DNA of 64,000 nt from Microbacterium hydrocarbonoxydans (GTDB lineage: Bacteria > Actinomycetota > Actinomycetes > Actinomycetales > Microbacteriaceae): the NCBI RefSeq assembly GCF_011752045.1, contig NZ_JAAKXW010000001.1, positions 868,001 through 932,000 on the forward strand. Direction: 5' to 3'. Of this stretch, positions 32,801-40,971 are shown one piece after another. The notes under the pieces are model-generated. The model saw only the letters and a list, made by a program, of their open reading frames with translations, was not told the origin of the DNA and made no database searches. Position numbers and translations under genes: made by a program. Each line of letters begins with the position of its first letter. Position 1 is the stretch's first letter.

Positions 32801-33233
32801 GGTTGCCGGCCGCGTCCATGGCGGCGTAGGTGACGACATACGCGCCGGGCGCCTGCGGCGTCAGCGGGAAGTCGCCCTCGGAGTTCTCGTACAGGCGCGC
32901 ATCGACGCCGTCCGGTCCGGTCGCGGTCACGACGAGCGCGATCTCCTCGCCGGAGTCGTCGGTCACCTTCGCCGCGGGGAGCACGAGCTGCTCGTCGACG
33001 GCGGCGCTGTCAGGGATCTCGACGGCGGACAGCACCGGGGCGGTGGTGTCGGCTGCCGGTGCGGCCGCGGGTGTCGCGGAGGCGGGAGCGGTGGCGGAAT
33101 CGGCGGGCGGCGCCGGCGCGTCATCGGCAACGGCCGGCGGCATCGCCAGTGCTCCGGCCATCGCCGACGCAGCGACGGCGGCCAGAGCCCGGCCGGACCA
33201 TGCGCGCACCCGGGACGGGTGGTGTGTGGACAC
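29820..33233 (-). CDS. Large secreted calcineurin-like phosphoesterase with repeat domains
   Basis: A 1,137-residue exported protein. A signal peptide (about 1-36, ending AVADD) is followed by an Ala/Pro-rich linker, an Ig-like domain (about 65-155), and a metallophosphatase domain with GDIHN (188-192), GDL (216-218), GNHD (248-251), LVHAPLR and GGHIHT, the full dinuclear metal set. After it come a fibronectin-III-like segment, two Gly/Val-rich bacterial repeat domains (AGAGTASAD and RGDGTVAAD types), a Listeria-Bacteroides repeat (YDGNGATGG to ITLYAQW), a jelly-roll-like module and a C-terminal Ig-like domain. There is no LPxTG anchor. The GTG at 33233 with AAGGAGAACACA-like upstream (GGAGAA) gives the best signal peptide. 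Likely acts on extracellular phosphoesters. Confidence 0.85.
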   Translation of the reverse strand: MSTHHPSRVRAWSGRALAAVAASAMAGALAMPPAVADDAPAPPADSATAPASATPAAAPAADTTAPVLSAVEIPDSAAVDEQLVLPAAKVTDDSGEEIALVVTATGPDGVDARLYENSEGDFPLTPQAPGAYVVTYAAMDAAGNLATQTYDLAVSAPAPLAGTETSPARAAAELPSGEPGSVSFAAIGDIHNRWSDLDEAFGFWKEQGMDAALFVGDLTNNATSAEYQGLRDTLDRSQGDLPVIASLGNHDVGSNLSGYKLFESTLGQAPNADHVMNGYHFITVSPGSGQLDESTGHPTAGASNDYAYAADWLRTRLAAAVAENPTQPIFVLVHAPLRCTHYVSNEWYGSGLATGCGDSFESLFEDYPQAVVWGGHIHTPNHISSSIWQGAEGAGGFTTVNAPPLDYYEFERGVVSTDPYSKVTSDSTPDDGGNNRETAIVQVEGSQVTIKTYDLRAKAWEDQVWTWDIADSVDETLAFEQRFPLGDARAERTGAPIWPAGAAVTASEIEPTQAMITFDQAEVAPNEVGDIVHKYRYEVVDTATQKVVNTFTQWSGFYFIPMPETLRHIVWNLEPGREYEARITPINTWGKEGEQLRTAFTTSGYDVAVTVAGAGTASADVTEALPGAKVTLSATPAQGETFLGWDVVDGDLEIADGTFTMPAGAVSVEAVFTGSSGSAEPHTVTTAVRGDGTVAADPASAPAGQTVRMTSSPAAGDELWAWEIAVDGIDVPAGAIEIAEGAFEMPERDVTVTGVFGLPGHYGVVYDGNGATGGSTAPSELPADGTGTLTENGFERAHQRFIAWNTEPDGSGTYYADGAEVTGIAEARATITLYAQWQDLTVSLTDESFDGLKDALKPGIQHNPGVVGWTQQGPDGWSVTNADGMGTGGMQDLRGWTFATPEFWLAENQERDRFTKGTGVIAVADGDEWNDAPGAGRIDTTLNAPALTLPEGSVQVRVQWDNSYRQEDDQTAEAYVEFDTGERVTLAAWGAGSPEKDDINSHRDEAVDVPEGATTATVKFRYVAGNNWWWAIDDVRIDAIDADIPREFLATAVEIDGAAKVGATLTADTGAWVPVAERFTYQWLRDGKPIRGADDATYTVAPSDRNKRIQVIVTGESDGFTTAVSTSPKTAKVAGRK

Positions 33234-33377
33234 TGTGTTCTCCAAGGATCGAGTGGGAGGGGTCGACTCCACGGCACCAGCGCGAGATGACCATCCGATG
33301 AACGGCGTGTGACGCGATCCGGATGCCGTCGCGCCGGGCCTCGGATCTCCGCGCCCGCTGTGCACAATGGGCGGCTG

Positions 33378-34124
33378 TTAGCCCTCGGCTGTCGCCTCGA
33401 AGGCGAACTCCCCCGGAAGGTAGCGGTCCTCGCCGAACTCCACCGCGCGTCCGTCGCGGGAGTAGGTCGACCGCTGGATGGCGAGCAGCGGGCTGGACCG
33501 GCGCACCCCGAGCAGGCGGGCGTCGCAGCTCGAGGCGGGGGTGGCGAAGATGCGGTGCGTGCCGAGCGCGAGGTGGATGCCTGCCGCCTCCAGGTCGGCG
33601 GTCGTCGAGACGACGTCATCCGGCATCGCCTCGACGATGGGCATCACCCACGGCGCCCATGTCGAGCGCTCGACCATGACGACGCGCGCATCCAGCGTGC
33701 GCACGCGTGAGAAGCGGAGCACCCTGGTGCCCGGCGGGACGCGCAGCAGGCGGGCCTCCCGTACCGTGGCGGCGCCATGGTCGCGTTCGACGATCCGTCC
33801 GCCGGGGCGCACGCCACGGCTCTGCGCCCATTGGGCGAAGGAGCGCATGCGGTTGAAGCTCTGCACCTGATCGACGAGCCGGACGTACCACCCGGCGCCG
33901 CGGCGCGACTCGATCAGGCCACGCCGCGCCACCGCGGCGAGCGCGGTGCGGATCGTGGCACGCGAGACCTCGTACTCCTCGGCGAGCGCCTGCTCGCTGG
34001 GCAGGCGGGTGCCGGTGACGAACTCGCCGTCGAAGATCCTGCGGCGCAGGTCGTCGGCGATCCCCCGTGCGGCGGTGCGCGACATCTCGGCCGGAGCGAC
34101 GATCGACACGGTCATGGCGGTCAT
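33378..34124 (-). CDS. GntR-family (HutC-type) transcriptional regulator
   Basis: A 248-residue regulator: N-terminal winged helix (about 20-85) with IFDGEFVTGTRLPSEQALAEEYEVSRATIRTALAAVARRGLIESRRGAGWYV, then a UTRA ligand-binding domain. Effector and targets are unknown. It is 8 bp downstream of the HupE-like gene on the same strand, suggesting co-transcription, and lies upstream of the large phosphoesterase gene, separated by 144 bp. The start is ATG 34124; ATG 34115 is an equally possible alternative three codons in. Confidence 0.88.
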   Translation of the reverse strand: MTAMTVSIVAPAEMSRTAARGIADDLRRRIFDGEFVTGTRLPSEQALAEEYEVSRATIRTALAAVARRGLIESRRGAGWYVRLVDQVQSFNRMRSFAQWAQSRGVRPGGRIVERDHGAATVREARLLRVPPGTRVLRFSRVRTLDARVVMVERSTWAPWVMPIVEAMPDDVVSTTADLEAAGIHLALGTHRIFATPASSCDARLLGVRRSSPLLAIQRSTYSRDGRAVEFGEDRYLPGEFAFEATAEG

Positions 34125-34132
34125 CCGGCGGT

Positions 34133-35467
34133 TCAGGCGCCCGCGACGAGTCGCTCGATGAACCAGTACAGGCCGGTGAACGCCACGGTCGCGGAGACGA
34201 CGATCCCCGTCCACAGGCCGGCTGCCGGGATCCGCCGGCGCAGGAGCAGCAGTGCGGGGAAGACGATCACGATGATCGCGACCTGGACGGCTTCGATGCC
34301 GAGGTTGAACACCAGCAGCGCGCCGAGAAGCCCCCAGGACATCGGCTCGTCGATGCCGAGCGCCCCGGCGAACCCGATGCCGTGGATGAGGCCGAAGACG
34401 AAGACCACCGCGATGCGGATCGCGTCGGCGCGGCTGAGCCCGCGCGTGCGCCCCGTGTCGCCGACTTCCGTCACGATCGCCGAGCGCTCCCGCACCGCCA
34501 CGGCTCCCCGTCCGACGGCCGTGGCCTGCGCCGCGGGGGCGGACGTCGAGGCCGCGGACGCGACGGCGTCCGCTCGCCGGGACTGCGCGACGCCCCAGAG
34601 ATACCAGAGAGCGACGACCGCGATGGAGAGGGCGATCACCGGCTCCACGATCACGGCGGGGACGCTGACGATCCCCAGCGCCGCGAGGATGAACGTCACC
34701 GAGTGCGCGACCGTGAACGCGGTGGCGGCGAGGAGGATGTCCCGGAGCCGGCGCGAGCCCACGATCAGGGCGAGCAGGAACAGGATGTGGTCGAGCCCGA
34801 AGAGCAGGTGCTCCCCGCCGAGGACGAAGAACTCCCACATCCTCGAACCCCAGTCCTGGTCCGTCGTCATCGTCGGGGCCGTGTCGGTGTCGAGGTTCGC
34901 GACGCCGGAACCGGAGCGGAGGTCGTACGCGACCACGGTCGTCGTCCTGCCGCCCGGCTCGGTTCCCGGGAACAGCGACGTCGTGATGCGATACGCCGGA
35001 GCCGCGGCGGCCTCGACGTCGCGGCAGTCCGACTCGATGACGATCCGCGCGTGCGGCACATTCTCGATCAGCACGATCTCGAACGGTGCGGCGAGGGAGT
35101 TCGTGCACGCCACGGGTTCGCCCTCTTCGTGTCCGGATGCGGGCGTGACGGTCCACCGCGGCAGCACGTAACCGGACACCGTGTCGGCGTGCGCGTCGAT
35201 GACGCGGGTGGTCAGCCTCGCCGGATCCTGGCCCGACGCCTGGACGTCGGCGAACGCCTCCTGCTCGAAGTCCGCCGCGCCCATCGCCCGGGCCCCGTCG
35301 ACGGCGAGGAGCACGTATTCCAGGTCGAGCACCGTGCGCACGATCCCGGGTTCCGGTTCGGTCACCTCCGCGTAGACGGTCGCCGCATAGTCGTGGGCGG
35401 CGACGGGCAGTGCCGGCACGAGCAGGGCGAGCGAGAGGAGGATGACGGCGAGGATGCGGCGGAGCAC
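34133..35467 (-). CDS. HupE/UreJ-type membrane protein with large exported domain
   Basis: A 444-residue protein: signal peptide (about 1-22), an extracytoplasmic beta-rich region (about 23-200), then some seven membrane helices of the HupE/UreJ_2 family, including GLDHILFLLALIVG, TAFTVAHSVTFILAALG and FGLIHGIGFAGALG. The His-rich helix motifs (LDHILF, AHSVTF, IHGIGF) resemble the metal-handling motifs of HupE nickel permeases; metal transport here is inference. A 65-residue Ala/Arg cytoplasmic loop (about 310-350) is inserted. GTG at 35467 follows GAAGGGA. The GntR gene is 8 bp downstream. Confidence 0.8.
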   Translation of the reverse strand: MLRRILAVILLSLALLVPALPVAAHDYAATVYAEVTEPEPGIVRTVLDLEYVLLAVDGARAMGAADFEQEAFADVQASGQDPARLTTRVIDAHADTVSGYVLPRWTVTPASGHEEGEPVACTNSLAAPFEIVLIENVPHARIVIESDCRDVEAAAAPAYRITTSLFPGTEPGGRTTTVVAYDLRSGSGVANLDTDTAPTMTTDQDWGSRMWEFFVLGGEHLLFGLDHILFLLALIVGSRRLRDILLAATAFTVAHSVTFILAALGIVSVPAVIVEPVIALSIAVVALWYLWGVAQSRRADAVASAASTSAPAAQATAVGRGAVAVRERSAIVTEVGDTGRTRGLSRADAIRIAVVFVFGLIHGIGFAGALGIDEPMSWGLLGALLVFNLGIEAVQVAIIVIVFPALLLLRRRIPAAGLWTGIVVSATVAFTGLYWFIERLVAGA

Positions 35468-35550
35468 GGGGGTCCCTTCGGAAGCGAACGCCTGACCTTG
35501 CCAGTCCCGTATGAACGCAGGGTTGCCGTCGCGCGAATTCGTCCGTTCGA

Positions 35551-36171
35551 TCAGGTGCGTCCGGTGGTGAACCGCCAGGGAAGCGTCCCGGTCTCCAGCC
35601 GGTCCTCTCCCCATCGGAACTCCCGCCCCGCGGGGGTCTCGACGATCCTGGTGCGGAACAGCCGGGTCGCCCCGGCAGCCGCCAGCGCGGAGTCCACGTC
35701 GCCGAAGGCCGAGAGCCGATGCAGGGAGACCCACGTCGGCGGGAACAGGGTCCACTCCCCCGCCCCGTGTCGAGCCAGGCCCTCCGCGGGGCTCACCCAT
35801 TCGGCGCTCACGACCTCGTCGGGAGCCGGATGCAGTTCCCCTCCCGGGTCGCGTGCGAGGAAGAACCACGTGCGGATGCGCACCGGCACCTCGGCGGGCG
35901 GATGCCACTGCGACCAGGGCACCAGTCCGTCGATCGCCAGCCCGGTCTCCTCGAGCGTCTCGCGGATGCCGGCGCGACGCGCGTCGTCCGCCTCCGAGGC
36001 GCCGGGAAGTCGGTCGCCGCCCTCCACCTTGCCACCGGGGAACACCCAGGCCCCGGGGAAGGAGCCCCGGTCGGGCCGGCGGATCAGGAGCACCTGGAAC
36101 CCTGTGGACGCCGGTCGCAGCAGCACGACGGTGCCCGCGACGGGGAGGTCCTCGGGTTCGGTCACACCCAC
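35551..36171 (-). CDS. Nudix hydrolase
   Basis: A 206-residue Nudix protein. The Nudix box is split by an insertion: GGKVEGGD (46-53), then about 16 residues, then RETLEETGL (70-78). This arrangement resembles NUDT19/NUDT7-like hydrolases acting on CoA derivatives, though NDP-linked substrates remain possible. WVFPGGKVEGG and an extended C-terminal part (to ETGTLPWRF) fit the NUDT19-type layout. It is 3 bp from the MFS transporter stop on the same strand. Confidence 0.85.
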   Translation of the reverse strand: MGVTEPEDLPVAGTVVLLRPASTGFQVLLIRRPDRGSFPGAWVFPGGKVEGGDRLPGASEADDARRAGIRETLEETGLAIDGLVPWSQWHPPAEVPVRIRTWFFLARDPGGELHPAPDEVVSAEWVSPAEGLARHGAGEWTLFPPTWVSLHRLSAFGDVDSALAAAGATRLFRTRIVETPAGREFRWGEDRLETGTLPWRFTTGRT

Positions 36172-36174
36172 ACT

Positions 36175-37395
36175 CTACGGGCGGGCGGTCACCGGACGGC
36201 GCGCCTCCAGGCGGTACGACAGCAGCGCGATGCCGAGGCCGGCGACGGCGAGCACCGCGCCCGTCCACGACGGCGCGGTGAAACCCCAGCCGATCGCGAT
36301 GACGACGCCGCCGAGGAACGCGCCCAGGCTGTTCCCGATGTTCAGGGCGGAGTGGTTCAGCGCCGCGGCGATGGACTGGTTGTCCTCCGCGACATCCATC
36401 AGCCGGGTCTGGATGCTCGGGCTGAGCACCGAGGACACGAAGCCGACGAGGACGACGAGCAGGCTCAGCGTGACGATCCAGAACGCCAGCAGCGCCAGGA
36501 GGGAGAAGACCACCGCCATCGCGGCGAGTCCGGCGAGCAGGGTGCGCCGGAGGTCGATGTCGGCGAGATGACCGCCGACGAGGTTGCCCGCGGTCATGCC
36601 GACGCCCATGAGCACGAGCACGATCGGCACCGCCCATTCCGGGGAGCCGGCGATGTCGGTCACGACCGGGGCGATGTAGCTGTACACCGCGAAGAAGCCG
36701 CCGAATCCGATCGCTCCCACGCCGAGGGTGAGCCACACCTGCGGGATGCGGAACACGCCGAGCTCCGCGCGCATGGTCCGCCCCGGCTCGCCGGCGTGCT
36801 CCGGCACGAAGAAGACGATGCAGACGGCGGCGAGCGCGAACACCAGGGCGACGACGGCGAAGGCCGCCCGCCAGCCCCACTGCTGCCCGAGGAAGGTGCC
36901 CAGTGGCACGCCGACGACGTTCGCGACGGTGAGGCCGGTGAGGATGAACGCCACGCCCTTGGCGCGGTTCCCCGGCCCCATCACGTCGGCAGCCACGAGG
37001 GCGCCGATCCCGAAGTAGGCGCCATGCGGGAGGCCGGCGAGAAACCGCGACATCCCGACCAGCTCGAAGGTCGGGAGCACGACGGTCAGCGCGTTGAACA
37101 GCGTGAGCGCGAGGGCGAGGCAGATCATCACCCGATGCCGGGGGAAGCGCGCGACGAACCCGGCGATCGTCGGGGCGCCGACGACGACCCCCAGCGCGTA
37201 GAGCGAGATCAGCCAGCCGGCCTGGCTCAGCGCGTCCTCGGGGCTCGTCGCCCACAGCGCGGGCAGGAGGTCGCCGGCGATGTCGGGCAGAAGCCCCATC
37301 ACGACGAACTCGGTCATGCCGATGCCGAAGCTGCCGATGGCGAGAGAGAGGAGCGCCCTCTTCGCCGCACCCCTCGAGCGGGTCGAGGGAGTCAT
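36175..37395 (-). CDS. MFS efflux transporter (DHA1/AraJ-like)
   Basis: A 406-residue, 12-helix major facilitator. The first helix has the DHA1 drug-efflux signature GSFGIGMTEFVVMGLLPDIA, followed by GLPHGAYFGIGALVAA and the D-x-x-x-N... motif region TVANVVGVPLGTFLG. It resembles AraJ/SotB-type sugar or drug exporters; the substrate is not predictable. The Nudix gene follows by 3 bp, so they are likely co-transcribed. Confidence 0.88.
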   Translation of the reverse strand: MTPSTRSRGAAKRALLSLAIGSFGIGMTEFVVMGLLPDIAGDLLPALWATSPEDALSQAGWLISLYALGVVVGAPTIAGFVARFPRHRVMICLALALTLFNALTVVLPTFELVGMSRFLAGLPHGAYFGIGALVAADVMGPGNRAKGVAFILTGLTVANVVGVPLGTFLGQQWGWRAAFAVVALVFALAAVCIVFFVPEHAGEPGRTMRAELGVFRIPQVWLTLGVGAIGFGGFFAVYSYIAPVVTDIAGSPEWAVPIVLVLMGVGMTAGNLVGGHLADIDLRRTLLAGLAAMAVVFSLLALLAFWIVTLSLLVVLVGFVSSVLSPSIQTRLMDVAEDNQSIAAALNHSALNIGNSLGAFLGGVVIAIGWGFTAPSWTGAVLAVAGLGIALLSYRLEARRPVTARP

Positions 37396-37404
37396 CCGTC
37401 CATG

Positions 37405-37752
37405 CTACCGGGCGTCGGAGTCCTCGATCGCCGTCTCCAGGCGCTCGATCTTCGCGTCGAGCTCACCCGAGTAGCCGGGACGGATGTCGGCCTTGAGCAC
37501 GAGCGAGACGCGAGACCCGAACGGCATCACCGCCTCGGTGGCGCGCTTGACGACGCCCATCACCGTGTCCCAGTCCGGGCCCTCGATCTCCGTGAACATG
37601 CTGGTGGTGCGGTGCGGCAGACCGGACTCGCGGACGACGCGCACTGCCGCGGCGACGGCGTCATGGACGGACGCGTCTGCACGGTCCGCGCCGTCGGCGG
37701 GGGTGCCACCCTGAGGGATTCCGCTGGGGGCGACGGAGAAGGCGATGAGCAT
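37405..37752 (-). CDS. MTH1187-family thiamine-binding protein
   Basis: A 115-residue ferredoxin-like fold protein of the MTH1187/YkoF-like family: MLIAFSVAPSGIPQGG, then VHDAVAAAVRVVRESGLPHRTTSMFTEIEG and ADIRPGYSGELDAKIERLE. Relatives bind thiamine or hydroxymethylpyrimidine and are thought to serve thiamine transport. No thiamine-transport gene or TPP riboswitch is visible nearby. It lies 9 bp upstream of the MFS gene on the same strand. Confidence 0.85.
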   Translation of the reverse strand: MLIAFSVAPSGIPQGGTPADGADRADASVHDAVAAAVRVVRESGLPHRTTSMFTEIEGPDWDTVMGVVKRATEAVMPFGSRVSLVLKADIRPGYSGELDAKIERLETAIEDSDAR

Positions 37753-37756
37753 GATC

Positions 37757-39010
37757 TCACTTCCTGTTCTTCAGATGGTGGGCGTTCTTCGGATGGTGGG
37801 CAGGCACCCGCACCAGGGCGCGGATGCCGACGGCGAGGAGGACGATGAGCAGCGCGTTGCGCGCGGTCAGGATCAGCACCGGCACGAGCTCGCCCCGCAG
37901 CAGCGCGTCGTAGCTGAGCGGGTACACGAGGCAGGTGAGGGCGCACAGCGCCAGCACGAGCACCGCCGGCACGCGTGCCCTGGTGCGGTCGAGGACGGTC
38001 CAGAGGATCACGGGCGCGAACAGCCAGGTCTGGAACTGCGGGGAGCCCACCTTGTTGACCACGATGAGCGCGGCCACGAGCGACAGCGCGAGCGGCGGGA
38101 ACAGCCGGGGGAACGAGGAGCCGCGCACCGCCTTCACCGCGCCGATCACGCCGAGCACGATGACGAGCAGGACCATCAGCGGCGTGAGCACGGCGCCGAC
38201 GGCATCCGCTCCCGCCGCGCCGATCTGAAAGGTGAGGATCTCGAAGCTGTACTCGATGCGCGCGGCGCCGGCCACGGCGAGCCAGAGGAACGGGGTCGCC
38301 GCCACCGCCTCGATCTGCAGTCCGCGTCCGGTCTGCGCGGTGAGGAAGCCGAAGAGCTCGGTATCCGCGCCGAGCAGGAACAACACGGCCACGACGCCGG
38401 CCGTCACCGCCGCGGCGGCGAAGAGGATCCGCACCCTGGCACGGAACGCGATGACGGCAGCGAGAACCAGGGCGCCCGGCCAGATCTTGATCCACGCACC
38501 GATCGCGAGCAGGGCGGCGGCGATGGTGGGGCGATGCGTGAGCCACAGCCCCGCGATGACGGCGAGCGGCACGACGATCGCGTCGATCCGGTACATCGCG
38601 ATCGGACCGAGCAGCAGCAGTGCACCGCACCAGAACCAGGCGGCGATCCGGCGGGGCTGCGCGGGGGACGGACCGACCAGCACGCCGAAGGCGACCGCGT
38701 CCAGCGCCGTGACCAGCACCGCCCAGGCCACGAGATAGGCGCCCGAGACGCCCATGGCCGCCACCAGCGGAGCGGAGAGCGCCTTGGCGAGCAGCATCGG
38801 CAGCAGGGCGAGCTGCGGGTAGACCCAGGTCTCCGTGACGCCCACGACCGAGCCGCCGCTCAGAGCGGCTGCCGACCACGGCTCGTAGACGAGCACGACG
38901 TCGCCCATCGGCTGGCTCGGATAGATCCAGCCGACGACGGCGACGAGGCCGTGCACGAGCAGGAAGGCGACCCAGAGCACGGCGAGGCGGCCGGCTCGTG
39001 CGCGGCTCAC
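37757..39010 (-). CDS. DUF2029 / GT87-type polyprenol-linked mannosyltransferase
   Basis: A 417-residue membrane protein with 10-11 helices, of the glycosyltransferase 87 (DUF2029) family: actinobacterial arabinofuranosyl/mannosyltransferases using polyprenyl-phosphate sugars. The first extracytoplasmic loop carries YPSQPMGDVVLVYEPWSAA with the acidic catalytic residue region, and ARIEYSFE lies mid-protein. GTG at 39010 overlaps the NnrD-like stop (GTGA). The donor and acceptor are unknown; cell-wall glycan assembly is likely. A stop 4 bp before the thiamine-binding gene puts all genes to 36175 in one operon. Confidence 0.82.
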   Translation of the reverse strand: MSRARAGRLAVLWVAFLLVHGLVAVVGWIYPSQPMGDVVLVYEPWSAAALSGGSVVGVTETWVYPQLALLPMLLAKALSAPLVAAMGVSGAYLVAWAVLVTALDAVAFGVLVGPSPAQPRRIAAWFWCGALLLLGPIAMYRIDAIVVPLAVIAGLWLTHRPTIAAALLAIGAWIKIWPGALVLAAVIAFRARVRILFAAAAVTAGVVAVLFLLGADTELFGFLTAQTGRGLQIEAVAATPFLWLAVAGAARIEYSFEILTFQIGAAGADAVGAVLTPLMVLLVIVLGVIGAVKAVRGSSFPRLFPPLALSLVAALIVVNKVGSPQFQTWLFAPVILWTVLDRTRARVPAVLVLALCALTCLVYPLSYDALLRGELVPVLILTARNALLIVLLAVGIRALVRVPAHHPKNAHHLKNRK

Positions 39011-39837
39011 GGGAGCAGTTCCGCGATCGCGTGCGGCAGGGCCTCGGCCACGTCGAGGGCGACGATCGGATGCCCGGGGGCGCCGTCGACGGCGCCGGCC
39101 GCGAGCCGGGCGGCGCTGCCATGCAGCCACGCGCCCGAGGCCGCCACCTCGGCGAGGGGAGCATCCGGATTCGCCGCGACGAGCGCCCCGAGGATGCCGG
39201 CGAGCACGTCTCCGGTGCCGGCCGTCGCCAGCCAGCCGGTGCCGGCCGCGACCTCGATGACCCCGCCCGCCGGTGCGGCGATCAGGGTCCGCGCGCCCTT
39301 CAGCAGCACGGTCGCACCGAGTTCGGCGGCCGCCCGCTCGGCGTCGGCGGCGCGGTCCCCGGTCGCCGGCAGCTCCAGGAGCTCGCGCAGGCGCGCGAAC
39401 TCCCCCGCATGCGGCGTCAGCAGCAGCGGGGCGGTCGCGCCGGGCGCCAGATCGAGGGCGCCCGCGTCCACGACGACCGGCGTCGTCCCCGCCAGGATCT
39501 CGCGCAGCGCCGCCGCCTCCACGGTCGAGCGGTGCATGGCGTCCGTCCCCGATCCGATCACCCAGGCTCCGATCCGGGAGCGACCGGTGTCGGGTCCGGC
39601 GACGGTCTCCGGCCGGCGCGCGAGCACGGCGTCCGCCGCCCTCCCCTCGCCGACGTAGCGGACGAAGCCGGCGCCCGCGCGCCACGCCGCCTCGACGCCG
39701 AGCACGGCCGCCCCCGGATACGCGGGCGAGCCGGTACGCAGCGCCACCACCCCGCGGGAGTACTTGTCGTCGGCCTCCCCGGGGACGCGCAGGAATCGTG
39801 CGGCATCCGCGCGGGACCATTCCCGGATATCGACCAT
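39007..39837 (-). CDS. nnrD: ADP/ATP-dependent NAD(P)H-hydrate dehydratase
   Basis: Repairs S-NAD(P)HX, the hydrated, inactive form of NAD(P)H. The 276-residue carbohydrate-kinase-fold protein has KYSRGVVALRTGSPAYPGAAVLG, LLTPHAGEFARL, and the AGTGDVLAGILGALVAA phosphate loop diagnostic of NnrD/YjeF C-terminal domains. The NnrE epimerase domain is absent from this ORF and not found next to it. ATG at 39837; GTGA overlap with the GT87 gene. Confidence 0.93.
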   Translation of the reverse strand: MVDIREWSRADAARFLRVPGEADDKYSRGVVALRTGSPAYPGAAVLGVEAAWRAGAGFVRYVGEGRAADAVLARRPETVAGPDTGRSRIGAWVIGSGTDAMHRSTVEAAALREILAGTTPVVVDAGALDLAPGATAPLLLTPHAGEFARLRELLELPATGDRAADAERAAAELGATVLLKGARTLIAAPAGGVIEVAAGTGWLATAGTGDVLAGILGALVAANPDAPLAEVAASGAWLHGSAARLAAGAVDGAPGHPIVALDVAEALPHAIAELLP

Positions 39838-39880
39838 GACTCCACGTTAGTGCGACGACCCTCCCCCGCTCCCCAGCCGA

Positions 39881-39886
39881 TAGCGT
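39881..39886 (+). promoter_or_regulatory. -10 box giving a leaderless OYE transcript
   Basis: TAGCGT is followed after 6 nt by the GTG at 39893 with no ribosome-binding site, the leaderless arrangement seen elsewhere in this window. Confidence 0.45.
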
Positions 39887-39892
39887 CGTACG

Positions 39893-40960
39893 GTGAGCAT
39901 CCTCTTCTCTCCGCTGAGCATCCGTTCCGTCACGTTCCGCAATCGGCTGTGGGTCTCTCCCATGTGCATGTACAGCGCCGTCGACGGCCTCGTCCAGGAA
40001 TGGCATCACGGCCATCTCACCCAGTTCGCCTCCGGCGGGGCGGGGCTCGTCGTCGCCGAGGCCACCGCCGTCGTGCCCGAGGGACGGATCTCCCCGCGCG
40101 ACGCCGGCATCTGGAACGACGAGCAGCGCGACGCCTGGGCGCCCGTCGTGCAGGCGATCCACGACCGCGGCGCCCTCGCCGGCATCCAGCTGGCCCACGC
40201 CGGACGCAAGGCCTCGACCTGGTGGCCGTGGGCGGAGCAGCGCGGTTCGGTGCCGGTCGCCGACGGCGGCTGGACCACGGTCGCGCCCTCGGCCGTCGCC
40301 TTCGAGGGCTTCGCCGAGCCGGTCGCCCTCGATGCGGCCGGGATCGACGCGGTCGTCGACGCGTTCGCCGTGTCGGCCCGGCGCGCGCTCGACGCCGGCT
40401 TCGACGTGCTCGAGCTGCATGGGGCCCACGGGTACCTGCTGCACCAGTTCCTCTCACCCCTGTCGAACCGGCGGGACGACGAGTACGGCGGCTCCCTGGA
40501 GAACCGCGCACGGCTGCTGCTCCGCGTCGTCGACGCCGTGCGCGCGGAGGCCGGCCAGGATGTGCCGCTGTTCGTCCGCATCTCCGCGACCGACCACGCC
40601 GAAGGCGGGTTCACGGCCGACGAGGCGACGATCGTCGGCGGCTGGGCCTCCGATCGGGGCGCGGACCTCATCGACGTCTCCAGCGGCGGGCTCGTGGCCC
40701 ATCAGCAGATCAGCGTCTTCCCCGGATATCAGGTCTCCCTCGCGGAGACGGTGCGGCAGGGCGGGCGCATCCCGGTGTCCGCCGTCGGCCTGATCACCGC
40801 GTCGGCACAGGCTGAGCAGGTCCTCGTCGACGGCGCCGCCGATGCGATCTTCGCCGGCCGGGAGTGGCTGCGCGACCCGCACTTCGGCCTCCGCGCCGCG
40901 CACGAGCTCGGTGCGGAGGTCGCCTGGCCGCCGCAGTACGAGCGCGCGCGCTGGCGCTGA
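39893..40960 (+). CDS. Old Yellow Enzyme family NADPH flavin reductase (YqjM-like)
   Basis: A 355-residue FMN TIM-barrel reductase of enones and electrophiles. VSPMCMYSAVDGLVQEWH has the regulatory Cys position of YqjM-type OYEs; HAGRKAS and HGAHGYLLHQFLSPLSNRRDDEYGG include the substrate-binding His pair and FMN loops; ISATD and VSSGG follow. The start is GTG at 39893 because of the leaderless -10 box. It ends at a strong bidirectional hairpin shared with the convergent CNNM gene. Likely detoxifies reactive carbonyls. Confidence 0.95.
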   Translation: MSILFSPLSIRSVTFRNRLWVSPMCMYSAVDGLVQEWHHGHLTQFASGGAGLVVAEATAVVPEGRISPRDAGIWNDEQRDAWAPVVQAIHDRGALAGIQLAHAGRKASTWWPWAEQRGSVPVADGGWTTVAPSAVAFEGFAEPVALDAAGIDAVVDAFAVSARRALDAGFDVLELHGAHGYLLHQFLSPLSNRRDDEYGGSLENRARLLLRVVDAVRAEAGQDVPLFVRISATDHAEGGFTADEATIVGGWASDRGADLIDVSSGGLVAHQQISVFPGYQVSLAETVRQGGRIPVSAVGLITASAQAEQVLVDGAADAIFAGREWLRDPHFGLRAAHELGAEVAWPPQYERARWR

Positions 40961-40971
40961 CACCCGCGACG

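Noticed and set aside
28848-33290. A plus-strand open frame of about 1,480 codons
   Set aside because: Antisense shadow of metX and the secreted phosphoesterase. Its product is a low-complexity Arg/Gly/Val/Asp run without domains, while the opposite strand encodes clear protein motifs.
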